Part shown: positions 33,334 through 41,766 of the stretch, piece by piece
Position numbering within the stretch: the first letter of the stretch is position 1
How the letters are laid out: each line of letters starts with the position of its first letter
Assembly (NCBI GenBank): GCA_029776155.1
Contig: JAKOTU010000095.1
Location: 1 to 57,109, forward strand
DNA from: Bacillota bacterium
GTDB taxonomy: Bacteria > Bacillota > Limnochordia > Darwinibacteriales > Darwinibacteriaceae
Length of the DNA stretch: 57,109 nucleotides
Direction of reading: 5' to 3'
Notes under the pieces: model-generated
The model's input: only the letters and a program-made list of their open reading frames with translations
Told to the model about the DNA's origin: nothing
The model's database searches: none
Made by a program: the position numbers and the translations under genes

Positions 33334-34704
33334 TTAATTCTCAGCAGAGTCCTCCTCTGCACCCTCTGCCTCAGGCTCTTGGCCTTTGGAAGGCGCCTCT
33401 ACGTCGGTAATGCGGGCGTTATCCACGATAAGCTTCATGGCCTTTTCCCGAGCGAGGGTCAAGGCGATGCTTTCCCTCTGCCCGTTCCAGTATTCCCGCA
33501 GCCGCTCCCGGGCCTCTGGATCAAGCTCGTCATCCCCATAGCCACTGAGGTATTCCTTAATTCGATCATCCACTTCTTCTTCGGAAACGTCAATCCCTTC
33601 TTTTTCACGCACGGCTTCCAGGATCAGCTCATGGATGATGCGCTGTTCCGCCTGGGGCTCGAAATTCTCCACCAGATCCTCCGGGCTCTGGCCGGTGATC
33701 TGCAGGTACATCTCTTCGCTGATCCCGTCCATGGCCAGGCGCTGCATAAACAGTTTGTAGAGATACTCCGCCTCCCGGTGGATCATGGAGTGGGGGATTT
33801 CCACCTTGCTGTTCTCGGCAATGAGCTCTAATAGTTTATTCTCCATCTTATCGTTGGTTCTGCGGGTAGCCTCGTCCTCCAAGTTTTTGCGAATGTGGGC
33901 CCTGAGTTCCTCCAGGGTCTCAAACTCGCTGATATCCTTGGCAAATTCATCGTCAAGCTCGGGTAAAACCCGCTCCTTGAGCTCTTTTACGGTTACCTGG
34001 AACTCGGCCGCTTTACCCGCGAGGTGTTCGGCGTGGTAGTCCTCGGGGAAAGTGACGGCAATCTTGGCACTCTGCCCCACTTCCAGACCCACCAGCTGTT
34101 CTTCAAAACCGGGGATGAACCTGCCCGCGCCCACTTCAACCAGCTGGTTTTCCGCGGCGCCCCCGCTGAAGGGCTGGCCATCTATGTAGCCCATGTAATC
34201 AATCACGCAGAAATCGCCCTCTTCCACTACCTTGCGCTCGGAAACGACCAGCTGGGCGCTGCGTTCCTGCTGCTGCTTGAGGACGTTTTCCACATCTTCA
34301 TCGGTAATCTGCACAATCTCCCGCTCTACTCCCAGGTCCTTGTAGTTGCCCAGCTCCAGTTCGGGGTATACATCTACGGTATAGGTAAAGGTCGCGCCCG
34401 TCCCCCGCTCAAGTTCGGTAACATCCACTTCGGGCTGTGCCACCGGCTGGATTTTGGTCTCCTCCACCGCCTGTTCGTACAGCCTGGGGAGGAGGATTTC
34501 CACCGCATCTTCCAGAAAGACATTGGGGCCGTAGTTCAGTTCGATGAGCTTGCGGGGAGCTTTACCCTTGCGAAACCCGGGGATGGTGATCTTCTTGACG
34601 TTCTTGCGGTAAGCTTCCTCCATTGCTTGTTCCAGCATGGCGGCATCTATATCTACGGTGAGTTTAACGCGGCTGTTCTCCAGTTTTTCCAATTTAGCAG
34701 CCAT
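33334..34704 (-). CDS. tig: Trigger factor
   Basis: Ribosome-associated chaperone and peptidyl-prolyl isomerase. The N-terminal ribosome-binding signature [13 protein letters not shown] (residues 43-55) is intact, followed by an FKBP-like domain ([24 protein letters not shown]...PGFEEQLVG) and a long helical C-terminal substrate-binding region. An acidic tail [16 protein letters not shown] ends the protein. ATG 34704 ([13 protein letters not shown]) is chosen, about 10 bases after AAAGGAG; ATG 34713 is too close to it. First protein gene of the operon, downstream of tRNA-Leu. Confidence 0.96.
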   Translation of the reverse strand: MAAKLEKLENSRVKLTVDIDAAMLEQAMEEAYRKNVKKITIPGFRKGKAPRKLIELNYGPNVFLEDAVEILLPRLYEQAVEETKIQPVAQPEVDVTELERGTGATFTYTVDVYPELELGNYKDLGVEREIVQITDEDVENVLKQQQERSAQLVVSERKVVEEGDFCVIDYMGYIDGQPFSGGAAENQLVEVGAGRFIPGFEEQLVGLEVGQSAKIAVTFPEDYHAEHLAGKAAEFQVTVKELKERVLPELDDEFAKDISEFETLEELRAHIRKNLEDEATRRTNDKMENKLLELIAENSKVEIPHSMIHREAEYLYKLFMQRLAMDGISEEMYLQITGQSPEDLVENFEPQAEQRIIHELILEAVREKEGIDVSEEEVDDRIKEYLSGYGDDELDPEARERLREYWNGQRESIALTLAREKAMKLIVDNARITDVEAPSKGQEPEAEGAEEDSAEN

Positions 34705-34735
34705 AATACACATTCTCCTTTCCTCGCCCTAACGT

Positions 34736-34758
34736 AAAAAAAGCACACTTTACAGTGT
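34736..34758 (-). terminator. Short terminator or attenuator between tRNA-Leu and tig
   Basis: On the minus strand ACACT and AGTGT arms are followed by GC and seven T. The stem is short, so partial read-through from the tRNA promoter into tig is plausible. Confidence 0.55.
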
Positions 34759-34796
34759 AACCAGCTAGGCAGCGTAACCAGTTATGTATATGAAAA

Positions 34797-34882
34797 TGGT
34801 GCAGGCGGAGAGAGTCGAACTCTCACGGGGTCTGCCCACTAGATCCTAAGTCTAGCGCGTCTGCCAATTCCGCCACGCCTGC
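34797..34882 (-). tRNA. tRNA-Leu (UAG)
   Basis: 86 bases including encoded CCA. Acceptor GCAGGCG pairs with CGCCTGC, a long variable arm is present as expected for Leu, and the anticodon loop CTTAGGA gives anticodon TAG between arms CTAGA and TCTAG. Transcribed toward tig. Confidence 0.95.
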
Positions 34883-34977
34883 ACAACACTCCAAAAAATA
34901 TAGATCTCGAGCCATCCGGGCTGAACAGCCGGCGCCCTGCGCGCTGAGCTTATGGCTCCTGCTTATCATGCTATTGT

Positions 34978-35006
34978 ATTATAGCAAAGCGCCAAAAGAG
35001 GGTCAA
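34978..35006 (-). promoter_or_regulatory. Promoter of tRNA-Leu (and perhaps the tig operon)
   Basis: Minus-strand -35 TTGACC (35001-35006) and perfect -10 TATAAT (34978-34983) with 17-base spacing. Confidence 0.85.
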
Positions 35007-35015
35007 CTCTTTTGG
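34992..35015. promoter_or_regulatory. 9-bp inverted repeat centred on the tRNA-Leu -35 box
   Basis: CCAAAAGAG and CTCTTTTGG are perfect reverse complements flanking the six bases of the -35 box. It could be an operator for tRNA-Leu/tig or for the divergent rodA. Confidence 0.5.
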
Positions 35016-35069
35016 ACTAGTTTGCCGTCCAAAAAACAGGTATAATGAAGGTTGGAAAGGGGGATGCCG

Positions 35070-36206
35070 GTGAACATACCACGCCGTTATTGGCGCAATT
35101 TGGACTGGCCATTGATCCTGGCAGTACTCTGCTTGATCGCCGTCGGCATGGTGGTCATCTACTCCGCGTCCTACTCCCAGCTCGTCGCGGCCGGCCTCAG
35201 CCCCTTTTATTACGTCGGTCGCCAGGCTTTGGCTTTCGGTTTGGGCACGCTTTTGGCCGTGGTGGTCATCCTCTTTGACTATCGGGCCTGGAAGCGCTGG
35301 TCCAAGCTGGCTTATCTGGGCACCGTCCTGCTTTTGGTGGGTGTGCTCGTCTTCGGGAACCGCATTTTTGGTTCCCAGCGCTGGATGCGGTTCGGCCCCT
35401 TGAGCCTCCAGCCTTCGGAGCTGGCCAAAGTTGCGCTAGTGCTGGCCTTGGCGAAGCTGTTCGAAAAGGAAGAAAACGCCCAGACGCTGCGCGGCGTCCT
35501 GCAAGCTGCCCTGCTCACGGTAATTCCCATGGGCCTTATTCTCATCCAACCGGACTTGGGAACCGCTGTTATCTTTGTGGGGCTGTTCTTCACCATGTGG
35601 TACGTGGGCAACGCTCCGCTTAAGAGCCTGCTTCTAACCGCACTTATTCTCATTCTCGCCGCGGTCTTGGTCATTGTCGCCTCCCTCCAGGGGTGGGTGA
35701 GTATCATTAAACCTTACCAGCTCACCCGCATCTTGGTGTTCCTGGATCCCTACGCGGATCGGGACGGCGCGGGTTGGAACGTGATCCAGTCCATTATTGC
35801 CATCGGTTCAGGGGGGTTTTTTGGCAAGGGTATTCTGGGCGGAACCCAAAGTTCGCTCCATTTTCTCCCCGCCAACCACACAGATTTCGTCTTTTCCGTC
35901 ATTGCCGAGGAGTTCGGCTTTTTGGGCGCCCTGTTCGTGTTGGGCTTGTTTGTGGTGCTGATCTGGCGCGGCCTGCATATTGCCGCAGTAGCCAAAGACA
36001 CCTACGGCACTTTGCTGGCGGCAGGGGCCACCAGTATCTTCTTTTTCCACCTGATCATCAATGTGGGCATGGCCCTAGGCATGATGCCCGTAACCGGGCT
36101 CCCGCTGCCCTTTATCACCGCTGGAGGCAGTACCATGATCATCAGCCTGATCGCTGTGGGCATCATCCTCAATGTGGGCTTAAGGCGCAGCAAGATCATG
36201 TTTTAG
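35070..36206 (+). CDS. rodA: RodA/FtsW-family lipid II polymerase (RodA-like)
   Basis: SEDS-family peptidoglycan glycosyltransferase for cell elongation, about 10 transmembrane helices. Family blocks: LQPSELAKVALVLALAKLF, LIQPDLGTAVIF (Asp expected to be catalytic), LDPYADRDGAGWNVIQSIIAIGSGG, and PANHTDFVFSVIAEEFGFLGA near the C-terminus, then GLPLPFITAGGSTMI. GTG 35070 is preferred because the site AAAGGGGG ends 6 bases before it but only abuts ATG 35064. A TATAAT at 35041 may be its -10, without a good -35. Ends overlapping the convergent phosphatase-like gene by 27 bases. Confidence 0.93.
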   Translation: MNIPRRYWRNLDWPLILAVLCLIAVGMVVIYSASYSQLVAAGLSPFYYVGRQALAFGLGTLLAVVVILFDYRAWKRWSKLAYLGTVLLLVGVLVFGNRIFGSQRWMRFGPLSLQPSELAKVALVLALAKLFEKEENAQTLRGVLQAALLTVIPMGLILIQPDLGTAVIFVGLFFTMWYVGNAPLKSLLLTALILILAAVLVIVASLQGWVSIIKPYQLTRILVFLDPYADRDGAGWNVIQSIIAIGSGGFFGKGILGGTQSSLHFLPANHTDFVFSVIAEEFGFLGALFVLGLFVVLIWRGLHIAAVAKDTYGTLLAAGATSIFFFHLIINVGMALGMMPVTGLPLPFITAGGSTMIISLIAVGIILNVGLRRSKIMF

Positions 36207-38294
36207 CTCCAGGGCCAAAAGGAGCAGGGGCGTGGAGCCGAAGCTGATGCAGGTGGCTGCAGCCACAACCCCCGAATCATTGAAAAAGAGAGCAGCAATT
36301 GCCCCGATGACCACCCCGCCGATTCCTTTTACCGCGTGGGGGTGGTTTTTTCTTACCCAGGAAATGAAGCGGGAAGGCCAGATGAAGCTGGCGGCCATGG
36401 CCACCAGGGTGACGATGAGGGCTTTGCTCCAGATACTGACCCGCAGGAGCCTCAAGTTCATCTCCAGTTTGCGGCGGATGATGGGCACCACTGCCCCCAC
36501 CCCGTCCCGGCGCAGCAGTTCAGCAGTCTGGCCAAAGTGGGACTGGACTGCTGGGGAGTTGGCTCCATCCAGCACCGTGAACACCCCCAGCACGACTGCT
36601 GCGCACACCAGTACCACAACCACTTCCAGCCAACCCACGCGGCGCCTGGTGAAGGCCAACCACACAGCGGCAAAACCGCACACTGAACTCACTGCCCCCC
36701 CCGCGTTGGTACCCAAGGCGGGAGCACCTATGAGCACAATCACCCCTGCGAAAAGGAGCAAAGCTGCCCACCTCCACCTGGCGGAGGCGGTCCTGCAGCC
36801 CACCAAGGCTGCCCAGGCCATGATGGCTGAACCCACCAAAACGCCCATGAATTCATTGCCGATGCCATAAAACCGAGCACCGCCCATGGGATCATAACCC
36901 AAGGGTGAATAGCGCATCAGGCAGCTGCCGCGGAGAATATCAACGCTCAGCGCGGCCGCGGTAAGCAGGGAAACCACCCCAGACCAGAAGAGGGGGCGCG
37001 GGTGCTTCCAGCTCAGCAGAGCAACACCCACCACCATCCCTCCGCCCAAAAAGGGGCTCAGATCCCACACCAACAGACCTAAAGGCACCGTTAACAGGGC
37101 CAAAAGCGCAGTCTGCAGCAGGCGCACGGGCCAAGGGGGAAGCTTGGCCTGGAGCATGAGCACAACCAGCACCGCGGCGTAGAGCACGATCTGGGAGAGC
37201 ACCACCATGCGCAGAATAGGGCTGCGCCAGCGGGCAAGCAGTTCTAGTTTCCCCACCAGTTCCCCAAGCCGCCTGGGGGCATCGTCCACCTCCACCACCC
37301 GCGCCGCCCGTCCGATGAAGGGCTGGTTGTGGGTGAGGCCCAAAAGCTCTAGGATGGTTGGGGCCACATCCATATTGGTGATGATCCCCGGCCAGCGCGT
37401 GGTGGGGGAATCCAATAGTCCCCCTTTCCAACCCAGACAGAGTACTGGAGTGAGCCACCTACCCCCTGCGGCCGCGCTTTCCCCGGGATGGGGACTGATC
37501 AGGAAGATCACCGTGCCCTCGGGGCGCCTTTCGGCTAGCTCCTGAACAAACCGCCCTGCCTCCGCCGCCATAATCGTGCGTACCACTTCCCTTTGGCCAG
37601 GGAGCAAAAACTGCTGGTAACGGTCGAAACGGAAGGGATCGCCCAAGTCGACCACAACAACTTCTTCCTGGGCAGCTAATACTTCTTGGGCCAGCTTGGC
37701 ATAATCGGTGCGCAGGCCGAAGGGATAACGGGGATCAGCCGCCGTGAACTGGGCATTAAGCTCGCCCCTGTCGATGCGGCCGAAACGGTCCATGGCCACC
37801 AGCGCGGCCCAGTGGTAGTCCGCCTCTGCACGGCTGTTTCCCAAGACCTGCACTCCGGCCCCTGCCTCCAGGAGGGCTGTGCCCAGGGCCCCGGGCTCCA
37901 CCGTGTAGTTCACCGTTTGGGCCTGGTGGATTAGGGCGATATTGGGCTGCACGTACTCACCGGGATCCAAGCCGGTATGGAGCCTGTAGAGGTATTCCGC
38001 CGCTTCCCGGGGCACGAAGTTCGCCGCTCCGCTCAAGCCCACCGCCCTGGCCCCGGCGCCGATACTCAGGTAAGCACCGGTCAGGGGGTCGCCGCCTCCA
38101 GCGCGGGTGTTGAGCAGGCCCCAGGCCGCAGGGCCTTGGAACTGGAGCATGCGGGCATCATCCCAGGTCAGACCGTGCCAGAGCACCAGCACCACCTGCC
38201 TCGCTCCCGCCTGCTCTGCACAGGCAGCGGGAAAGTAACAGAGCAGCAAGGCTAAGGCCAGTGCGCACAGCCGCGCCTTGGCTTGGCCCCTCAT
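36180..38294 (-). CDS. Phosphatase-superfamily-like exported domain fused to a polytopic membrane domain
   Basis: 704-residue protein of no named family. Signal-like N-terminus (CALALALLLCYFPAACA) precedes an extracytoplasmic domain (30-350) with VVLVLWHGLTWDDAR, EVVVVDLGD, VIFLISPHPGES and ITNMDVAPTILELLGL. The last phrase is typical of alkaline-phosphatase/sulfatase-superfamily proteins, and ISPHPGES resembles their metal-binding region. From about 365 to the end are about ten transmembrane helices with RFYGIGNEFMGVLVG and a Gly/Ala-rich loop. Its ATG overlaps the stop of the upstream glycosyltransferase by 4 bases, so they work in one pathway, perhaps decorating an envelope polymer. The function is not established. 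Confidence 0.75.
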   Translation of the reverse strand: MRGQAKARLCALALALLLCYFPAACAEQAGARQVVLVLWHGLTWDDARMLQFQGPAAWGLLNTRAGGGDPLTGAYLSIGAGARAVGLSGAANFVPREAAEYLYRLHTGLDPGEYVQPNIALIHQAQTVNYTVEPGALGTALLEAGAGVQVLGNSRAEADYHWAALVAMDRFGRIDRGELNAQFTAADPRYPFGLRTDYAKLAQEVLAAQEEVVVVDLGDPFRFDRYQQFLLPGQREVVRTIMAAEAGRFVQELAERRPEGTVIFLISPHPGESAAAGGRWLTPVLCLGWKGGLLDSPTTRWPGIITNMDVAPTILELLGLTHNQPFIGRAARVVEVDDAPRRLGELVGKLELLARWRSPILRMVVLSQIVLYAAVLVVLMLQAKLPPWPVRLLQTALLALLTVPLGLLVWDLSPFLGGGMVVGVALLSWKHPRPLFWSGVVSLLTAAALSVDILRGSCLMRYSPLGYDPMGGARFYGIGNEFMGVLVGSAIMAWAALVGCRTASARWRWAALLLFAGVIVLIGAPALGTNAGGAVSSVCGFAAVWLAFTRRRVGWLEVVVVLVCAAVVLGVFTVLDGANSPAVQSHFGQTAELLRRDGVGAVVPIIRRKLEMNLRLLRVSIWSKALIVTLVAMAASFIWPSRFISWVRKNHPHAVKGIGGVVIGAIAALFFNDSGVVAAATCISFGSTPLLLLALELKHDLAAP

Positions 38295-39385
38295 GTGATC
38301 ATGCCTTCATAGAGCGCCCTGGTGCTTTTCACCATGCGCTCCGCGCCAAAGAAGGTCTCCACCCGCTCCCGGTTGAACGCCCCCATGGCTTTGGCCTTGG
38401 CCGGGTCTTTCAGAATGTGCAGCAGCGCAGCAGCCCAATCGGGGGCACTAGCTGGGGGAACTAGCAGGCCCCCCTTCCCGGGCACCACAGCCTCCCGCAG
38501 CGCAGGCAGATCGGAAACCACAACAGGCAGCCTGCTGGCCATGGCTTCCAGGACACTCAAATTGAATCCCTCACCCATGGTGGGCAGGGCAAAACAGTCC
38601 CATCCCGCCATGAGACTAGGTACATCATCCCTCCAGCCCACAAAATGGGCGCGGCCCTGCAGCCCCAAGCGCTCCGCATACGCCTTCAGCCGCTCCCGTT
38701 CCGGGCCATCACCCACCACAACCAGGTGCAGTCCGGGCAGGATTTTCGCCACCAAAGAGGCAGCCTCCAGCAGCGTACCCACACCCTTCCCAGGGATCAA
38801 ACGGGCCACGGTGCCCACCACCTGGTCTTCTGGGGATAGATTCAAGGCCCGGCGGGCCTGTTCCCGGGGGAAACCACCAAACTCGCTGGAGGAGATGCCG
38901 TTGTAGATGGTGAGCACCTTGCTCTCGGGTACATAGCGGATTAACTGTGCCCGCACGGCATCGGAGACGCTGATAATGGTGGCCATCCCGCTAAACAGCC
39001 AGCGCTGAACCCAAGTGGAAGCCCAGCCCATAAACGGCGAAGGACTCTGGGGCAGGCTGTTGTGGGCCGTGAACAGGAAGTGGGGGTGCCTTTTGGGAGC
39101 TAAGGCCGCGGCGGTAATCAAGGCCGCCTTGAGGCCATGGGCATGGACGATCTGGGGGCTCTCCTGTTTCAAAATGCGCTTCAGCCTGCGTACAGCAGCC
39201 AGGTCCTGCTGGGGCCGAAAGCCATCCACAATCTCCACGTCCAGGAAGCGCTGTACAGGCAGCAGTTCGCGCAGAGCCGGCGGAGCCGCCACCGTTATCT
39301 CAAAATCTCCAAGCCCTGTCAAAAGATGGCGTAGATGGTGCAGCATGCCCCCTTCTGCGGGTCTAACCACCCACACAACCTTCAT
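38291..39385 (-). CDS. GT4-family glycosyltransferase
   Basis: GT-B fold sugar-nucleotide-dependent transferase, 364 residues, probably making an envelope glycan or glycolipid. Acceptor half opens KVVWVVRPAEGGMLHHLRHLLTGL; the donor-binding half carries GTVARLIPGKGVGTLLEAA, VVVGDGPERERLK and the GT4 E-x7-E motif in GEGFNLSVLEAMASRLPVV. Translation of the following phosphatase-like gene is coupled to it (4-base overlap). Confidence 0.92.
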   Translation of the reverse strand: MKVVWVVRPAEGGMLHHLRHLLTGLGDFEITVAAPPALRELLPVQRFLDVEIVDGFRPQQDLAAVRRLKRILKQESPQIVHAHGLKAALITAAALAPKRHPHFLFTAHNSLPQSPSPFMGWASTWVQRWLFSGMATIISVSDAVRAQLIRYVPESKVLTIYNGISSSEFGGFPREQARRALNLSPEDQVVGTVARLIPGKGVGTLLEAASLVAKILPGLHLVVVGDGPERERLKAYAERLGLQGRAHFVGWRDDVPSLMAGWDCFALPTMGEGFNLSVLEAMASRLPVVVSDLPALREAVVPGKGGLLVPPASAPDWAAALLHILKDPAKAKAMGAFNRERVETFFGAERMVKSTRALYEGMIT

Positions 39386-39474
39386 GTACTCTTCCCCCCT
39401 GCTGTTCTCTCACTTATTGTGAACAAAACTAATCATTCAATACGGGGAATACTGTGGGGGAAAGGAGAGATTCT

Positions 39475-39894
39475 GTGAATCGCAAGCTTTTGGCCGCGGC
39501 AGTGGTGCTGGGCTTGGCCCTGCTCGCGGCAACGTTCCGTTTCGCAAGCCAACGGCCGCAGCCGACTCCGGGGCGGGAGATCCTCTTCCTCCAAGAGGAA
39601 GCTCCCACTCCCCTGTCCGTCACCAAACGGCCCTTAGCTGAGCTGCAGGATCGGCTTGATGCCCTCTCCCAGGCGGCCCTGGAAGGCAGCTGGCCCCAGG
39701 CCCTGCGCCTTCAGCAGCAGCTGCAGGAGCTGTGGGAACGGGTCAGGACCCGAGGCCAGGGTAGGTTGGATATGGAAAGGCGCATCGACGAGCTGCTCCA
39801 GGCCCTGCAGCAGGCGGTGTTGAGCCAGGATGGGCGGGGCGTGCTGCAAACTGCCCAAGAACTTACGGGGTTAATCGGCCGCCTGGGAGCCTAA
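39475..39894 (+). CDS. Unknown small anchored helical protein
   Basis: 139 residues; function not recognised. A signal anchor (VNRKLLAAAVVLGLALLAATFRFA) is followed by a Pro-rich linker and two amphipathic Gln/Leu/Arg-rich helices with coiled-coil character, for example LQDRLDALSQAALEGSWPQAL and RIDELLQALQQAVLSQDG. GTG 39475 lies 6 bases after AAAGGAGAG. The pattern of an N-terminal anchor plus helical pairs resembles the DUF4363 group of Bacillota, but I would not assign it. Its end overlaps the convergent permease gene by 24 bases. Confidence 0.65.
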   Translation: MNRKLLAAAVVLGLALLAATFRFASQRPQPTPGREILFLQEEAPTPLSVTKRPLAELQDRLDALSQAALEGSWPQALRLQQQLQELWERVRTRGQGRLDMERRIDELLQALQQAVLSQDGRGVLQTAQELTGLIGRLGA

Positions 39895-40755
39895 GGGTGA
39901 ACTCTGCTCCTGTCTAGGATCCAGGGCATCTCGAAGGCCGTCACCTACGAAGTTGATGCTGAGCACCACCCCAAACACGGCCAAGCCTGGAGGAATCCAC
40001 ATCCACGGCATCCGGGACAGAATGTGCAAAGGGCGCGCCCGGTTAAGCATGTTGCCCCAAGAAGGGGCAGGGGGCGGAACCCCCAGGCCTAAGAAGCTCA
40101 GCCCCGCTTCCGACAAGATGGCCGCGGCCACCTCTAAGGTTGCCGACACCAACAGGGGCGAGAAAGCATTGGGCAGGATATGCCGGAACATGATGCGCGC
40201 TGGACGGGCCCCCAGGGCAGTGGCCGCGGCCACAAAATCGGTGGTCTTGAACTTCAGGAACTCTGCCCGCAGCAGCCGCGCCGGGCCGGGCCAGCTCAGA
40301 ATACCTAGGATAATCATGGTGTTGTAAATGGAGGGCCCAAAAATGGCAGAAATGGTAATGGCGAGGATCAAAAAGGGGAAGCTGTAGAACACATCGGCCA
40401 AGCGCATAATCACCGTGTCCACAACTCCACCGCAGAAACCCGCTAGGGCGCCGAGGAAAACGCCGATGGTCAAAGAGATGCCCGCGGACACCAGTCCCAC
40501 GGCAAGGGAAATGCGGCCGCCGTAAAGGGTGCGGGAGAGGATATCCCGTCCCATGTCATCTGTGCCCAGGGGATGCTCCCTGCTGGGCGGCTGGTTGCGC
40601 TGGCGCAGGTCCGCCCGGTTGGGATCGTCGGGTGCCAGCTGGGGCGCAAACAGCGCAGATAAGACAAACCACACCAAGACAATCAGGCCGGCCAGGGCCA
40701 GCTTATTGCGGCAGAACCGCCGCCAAAACTTACCCATCACTTCCACCTCACTCAT
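39871..40755 (-). CDS. Dipeptide/oligopeptide/nickel ABC transporter permease, DppC/OppC type
   Basis: Second permease of a peptide-type ABC importer, 294 residues, six helices. N-terminal OppC_N segment RRFCRNKLALAGLIVLVWFVL, then PSREHPLGTDDMGRDILSRTLYGGRISL, and the EAA loop FVAAATALGARPARIMFRHILPNA that contacts the ATPase. ATG 40755 overlaps the stop of the first permease by 8 bases (ATGAGTGA), showing translational coupling; the reading frame upstream of it is not needed. No ATPase genes lie downstream here. Confidence 0.93.
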   Translation of the reverse strand: MSEVEVMGKFWRRFCRNKLALAGLIVLVWFVLSALFAPQLAPDDPNRADLRQRNQPPSREHPLGTDDMGRDILSRTLYGGRISLAVGLVSAGISLTIGVFLGALAGFCGGVVDTVIMRLADVFYSFPFLILAITISAIFGPSIYNTMIILGILSWPGPARLLRAEFLKFKTTDFVAAATALGARPARIMFRHILPNAFSPLLVSATLEVAAAILSEAGLSFLGLGVPPPAPSWGNMLNRARPLHILSRMPWMWIPPGLAVFGVVLSINFVGDGLRDALDPRQEQSSPLGSQAAD

Positions 40756-41716
40756 ACCTGATACGGGGATCGGCCAGGGCGTAGGATACGTCGGCAATCA
40801 GGCTGCCCAGAAAAATGAGCACGGCAAACATGAGGTTAATACCCATGATCACCGGATAGTTGCGTTCATTGACGGCCTGAACAGCCAAGGACCCCAGGCC
40901 GGGCCAGGCGAAGATGTTCTCCACAATCACGGCACCAGAAAAGATGGAAGGAATGGTAAAGCCCATGAGGGTCAAAATGGGCAGGAGGGCGTTGCGCAGC
41001 GCGTGCTTGTACACCACCAGGTTGTCCGAAAGCCCTTTGGCCCGGGCAGTGCGCAGAAAGTCCTGCCCCAGTACTTCCAGTAGGCTCGAGCGCATATACC
41101 GGGCGATGCCCGCGATGTTCCCCAACCCCAGGGTCAGGCTGGGCAGGAGCAGGTACTGCACATAACCTAAAAAGGTGCGCGGTTCGCCGGCCAGGAAGAA
41201 CCCCCCTGCGGGCAAGACGTTCAGCTTGGCCGCGAAAACGTAGAGCAGTAAGAGCCCAATGAAAAAACTAGGGGCCGAAATACCCACAAAGGCCAAAAAC
41301 GTAATCATGTAGTCCAGAAAGGAATACTGACGGCGGGCCGAGAGGATACCAGCGGGAATGCCCACCCCCCAACCGAGCAGGATTGAACAAAGGGAAAGCA
41401 GGATGGTCGCGGGCATGCGCTCTAGGATCAGCTCGGCCACAGGCCGGCGCGAAGAATCAAAGGAGCGGCCCAAATCCCCCCGCAGCACCCTGCCCAGCCA
41501 TTTCACGTACTGCACAGGAAAGGGTTCGGTAATGCCCAACTGTTCAGCGCGCCTGGCGATGGTCTCTTCATCGATATTGGGCAGACCCCGCAGATGGGTC
41601 ACGGGACTGCCCGGGGCTATGGTAATCACGAAGTAGAGCACGAAGGTAAAGCCTAAGAGCACCGGTATTCCCTGCAGGAAGATCCGTCTTACAATGTAGC
41701 GCCACAAATGGATCAC
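40748..41716 (-). CDS. Dipeptide/oligopeptide/nickel ABC transporter permease, DppB/OppB type
   Basis: First permease, 322 residues. Starts near the N-terminal RRIFLQGIPVLLGFTFVLYFV helix, carries LLPSLTLGLGNIAGIARYMRSSLLEVLGQDFLRTARAKGLSDNLVVYKHALRNALLPILT with the EAA loop, and ends ALADPRIRYE typical of DppB. 50 bases downstream of the binding-protein gene. Confidence 0.94.
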   Translation of the reverse strand: MIHLWRYIVRRIFLQGIPVLLGFTFVLYFVITIAPGSPVTHLRGLPNIDEETIARRAEQLGITEPFPVQYVKWLGRVLRGDLGRSFDSSRRPVAELILERMPATILLSLCSILLGWGVGIPAGILSARRQYSFLDYMITFLAFVGISAPSFFIGLLLLYVFAAKLNVLPAGGFFLAGEPRTFLGYVQYLLLPSLTLGLGNIAGIARYMRSSLLEVLGQDFLRTARAKGLSDNLVVYKHALRNALLPILTLMGFTIPSIFSGAVIVENIFAWPGLGSLAVQAVNERNYPVIMGINLMFAVLIFLGSLIADVSYALADPRIRYE

Positions 41717-41766
41717 CTCATGTCTTAATGGGGGCCGCAGCCCTGCCAGGGCTGCGGCGCAAATGT

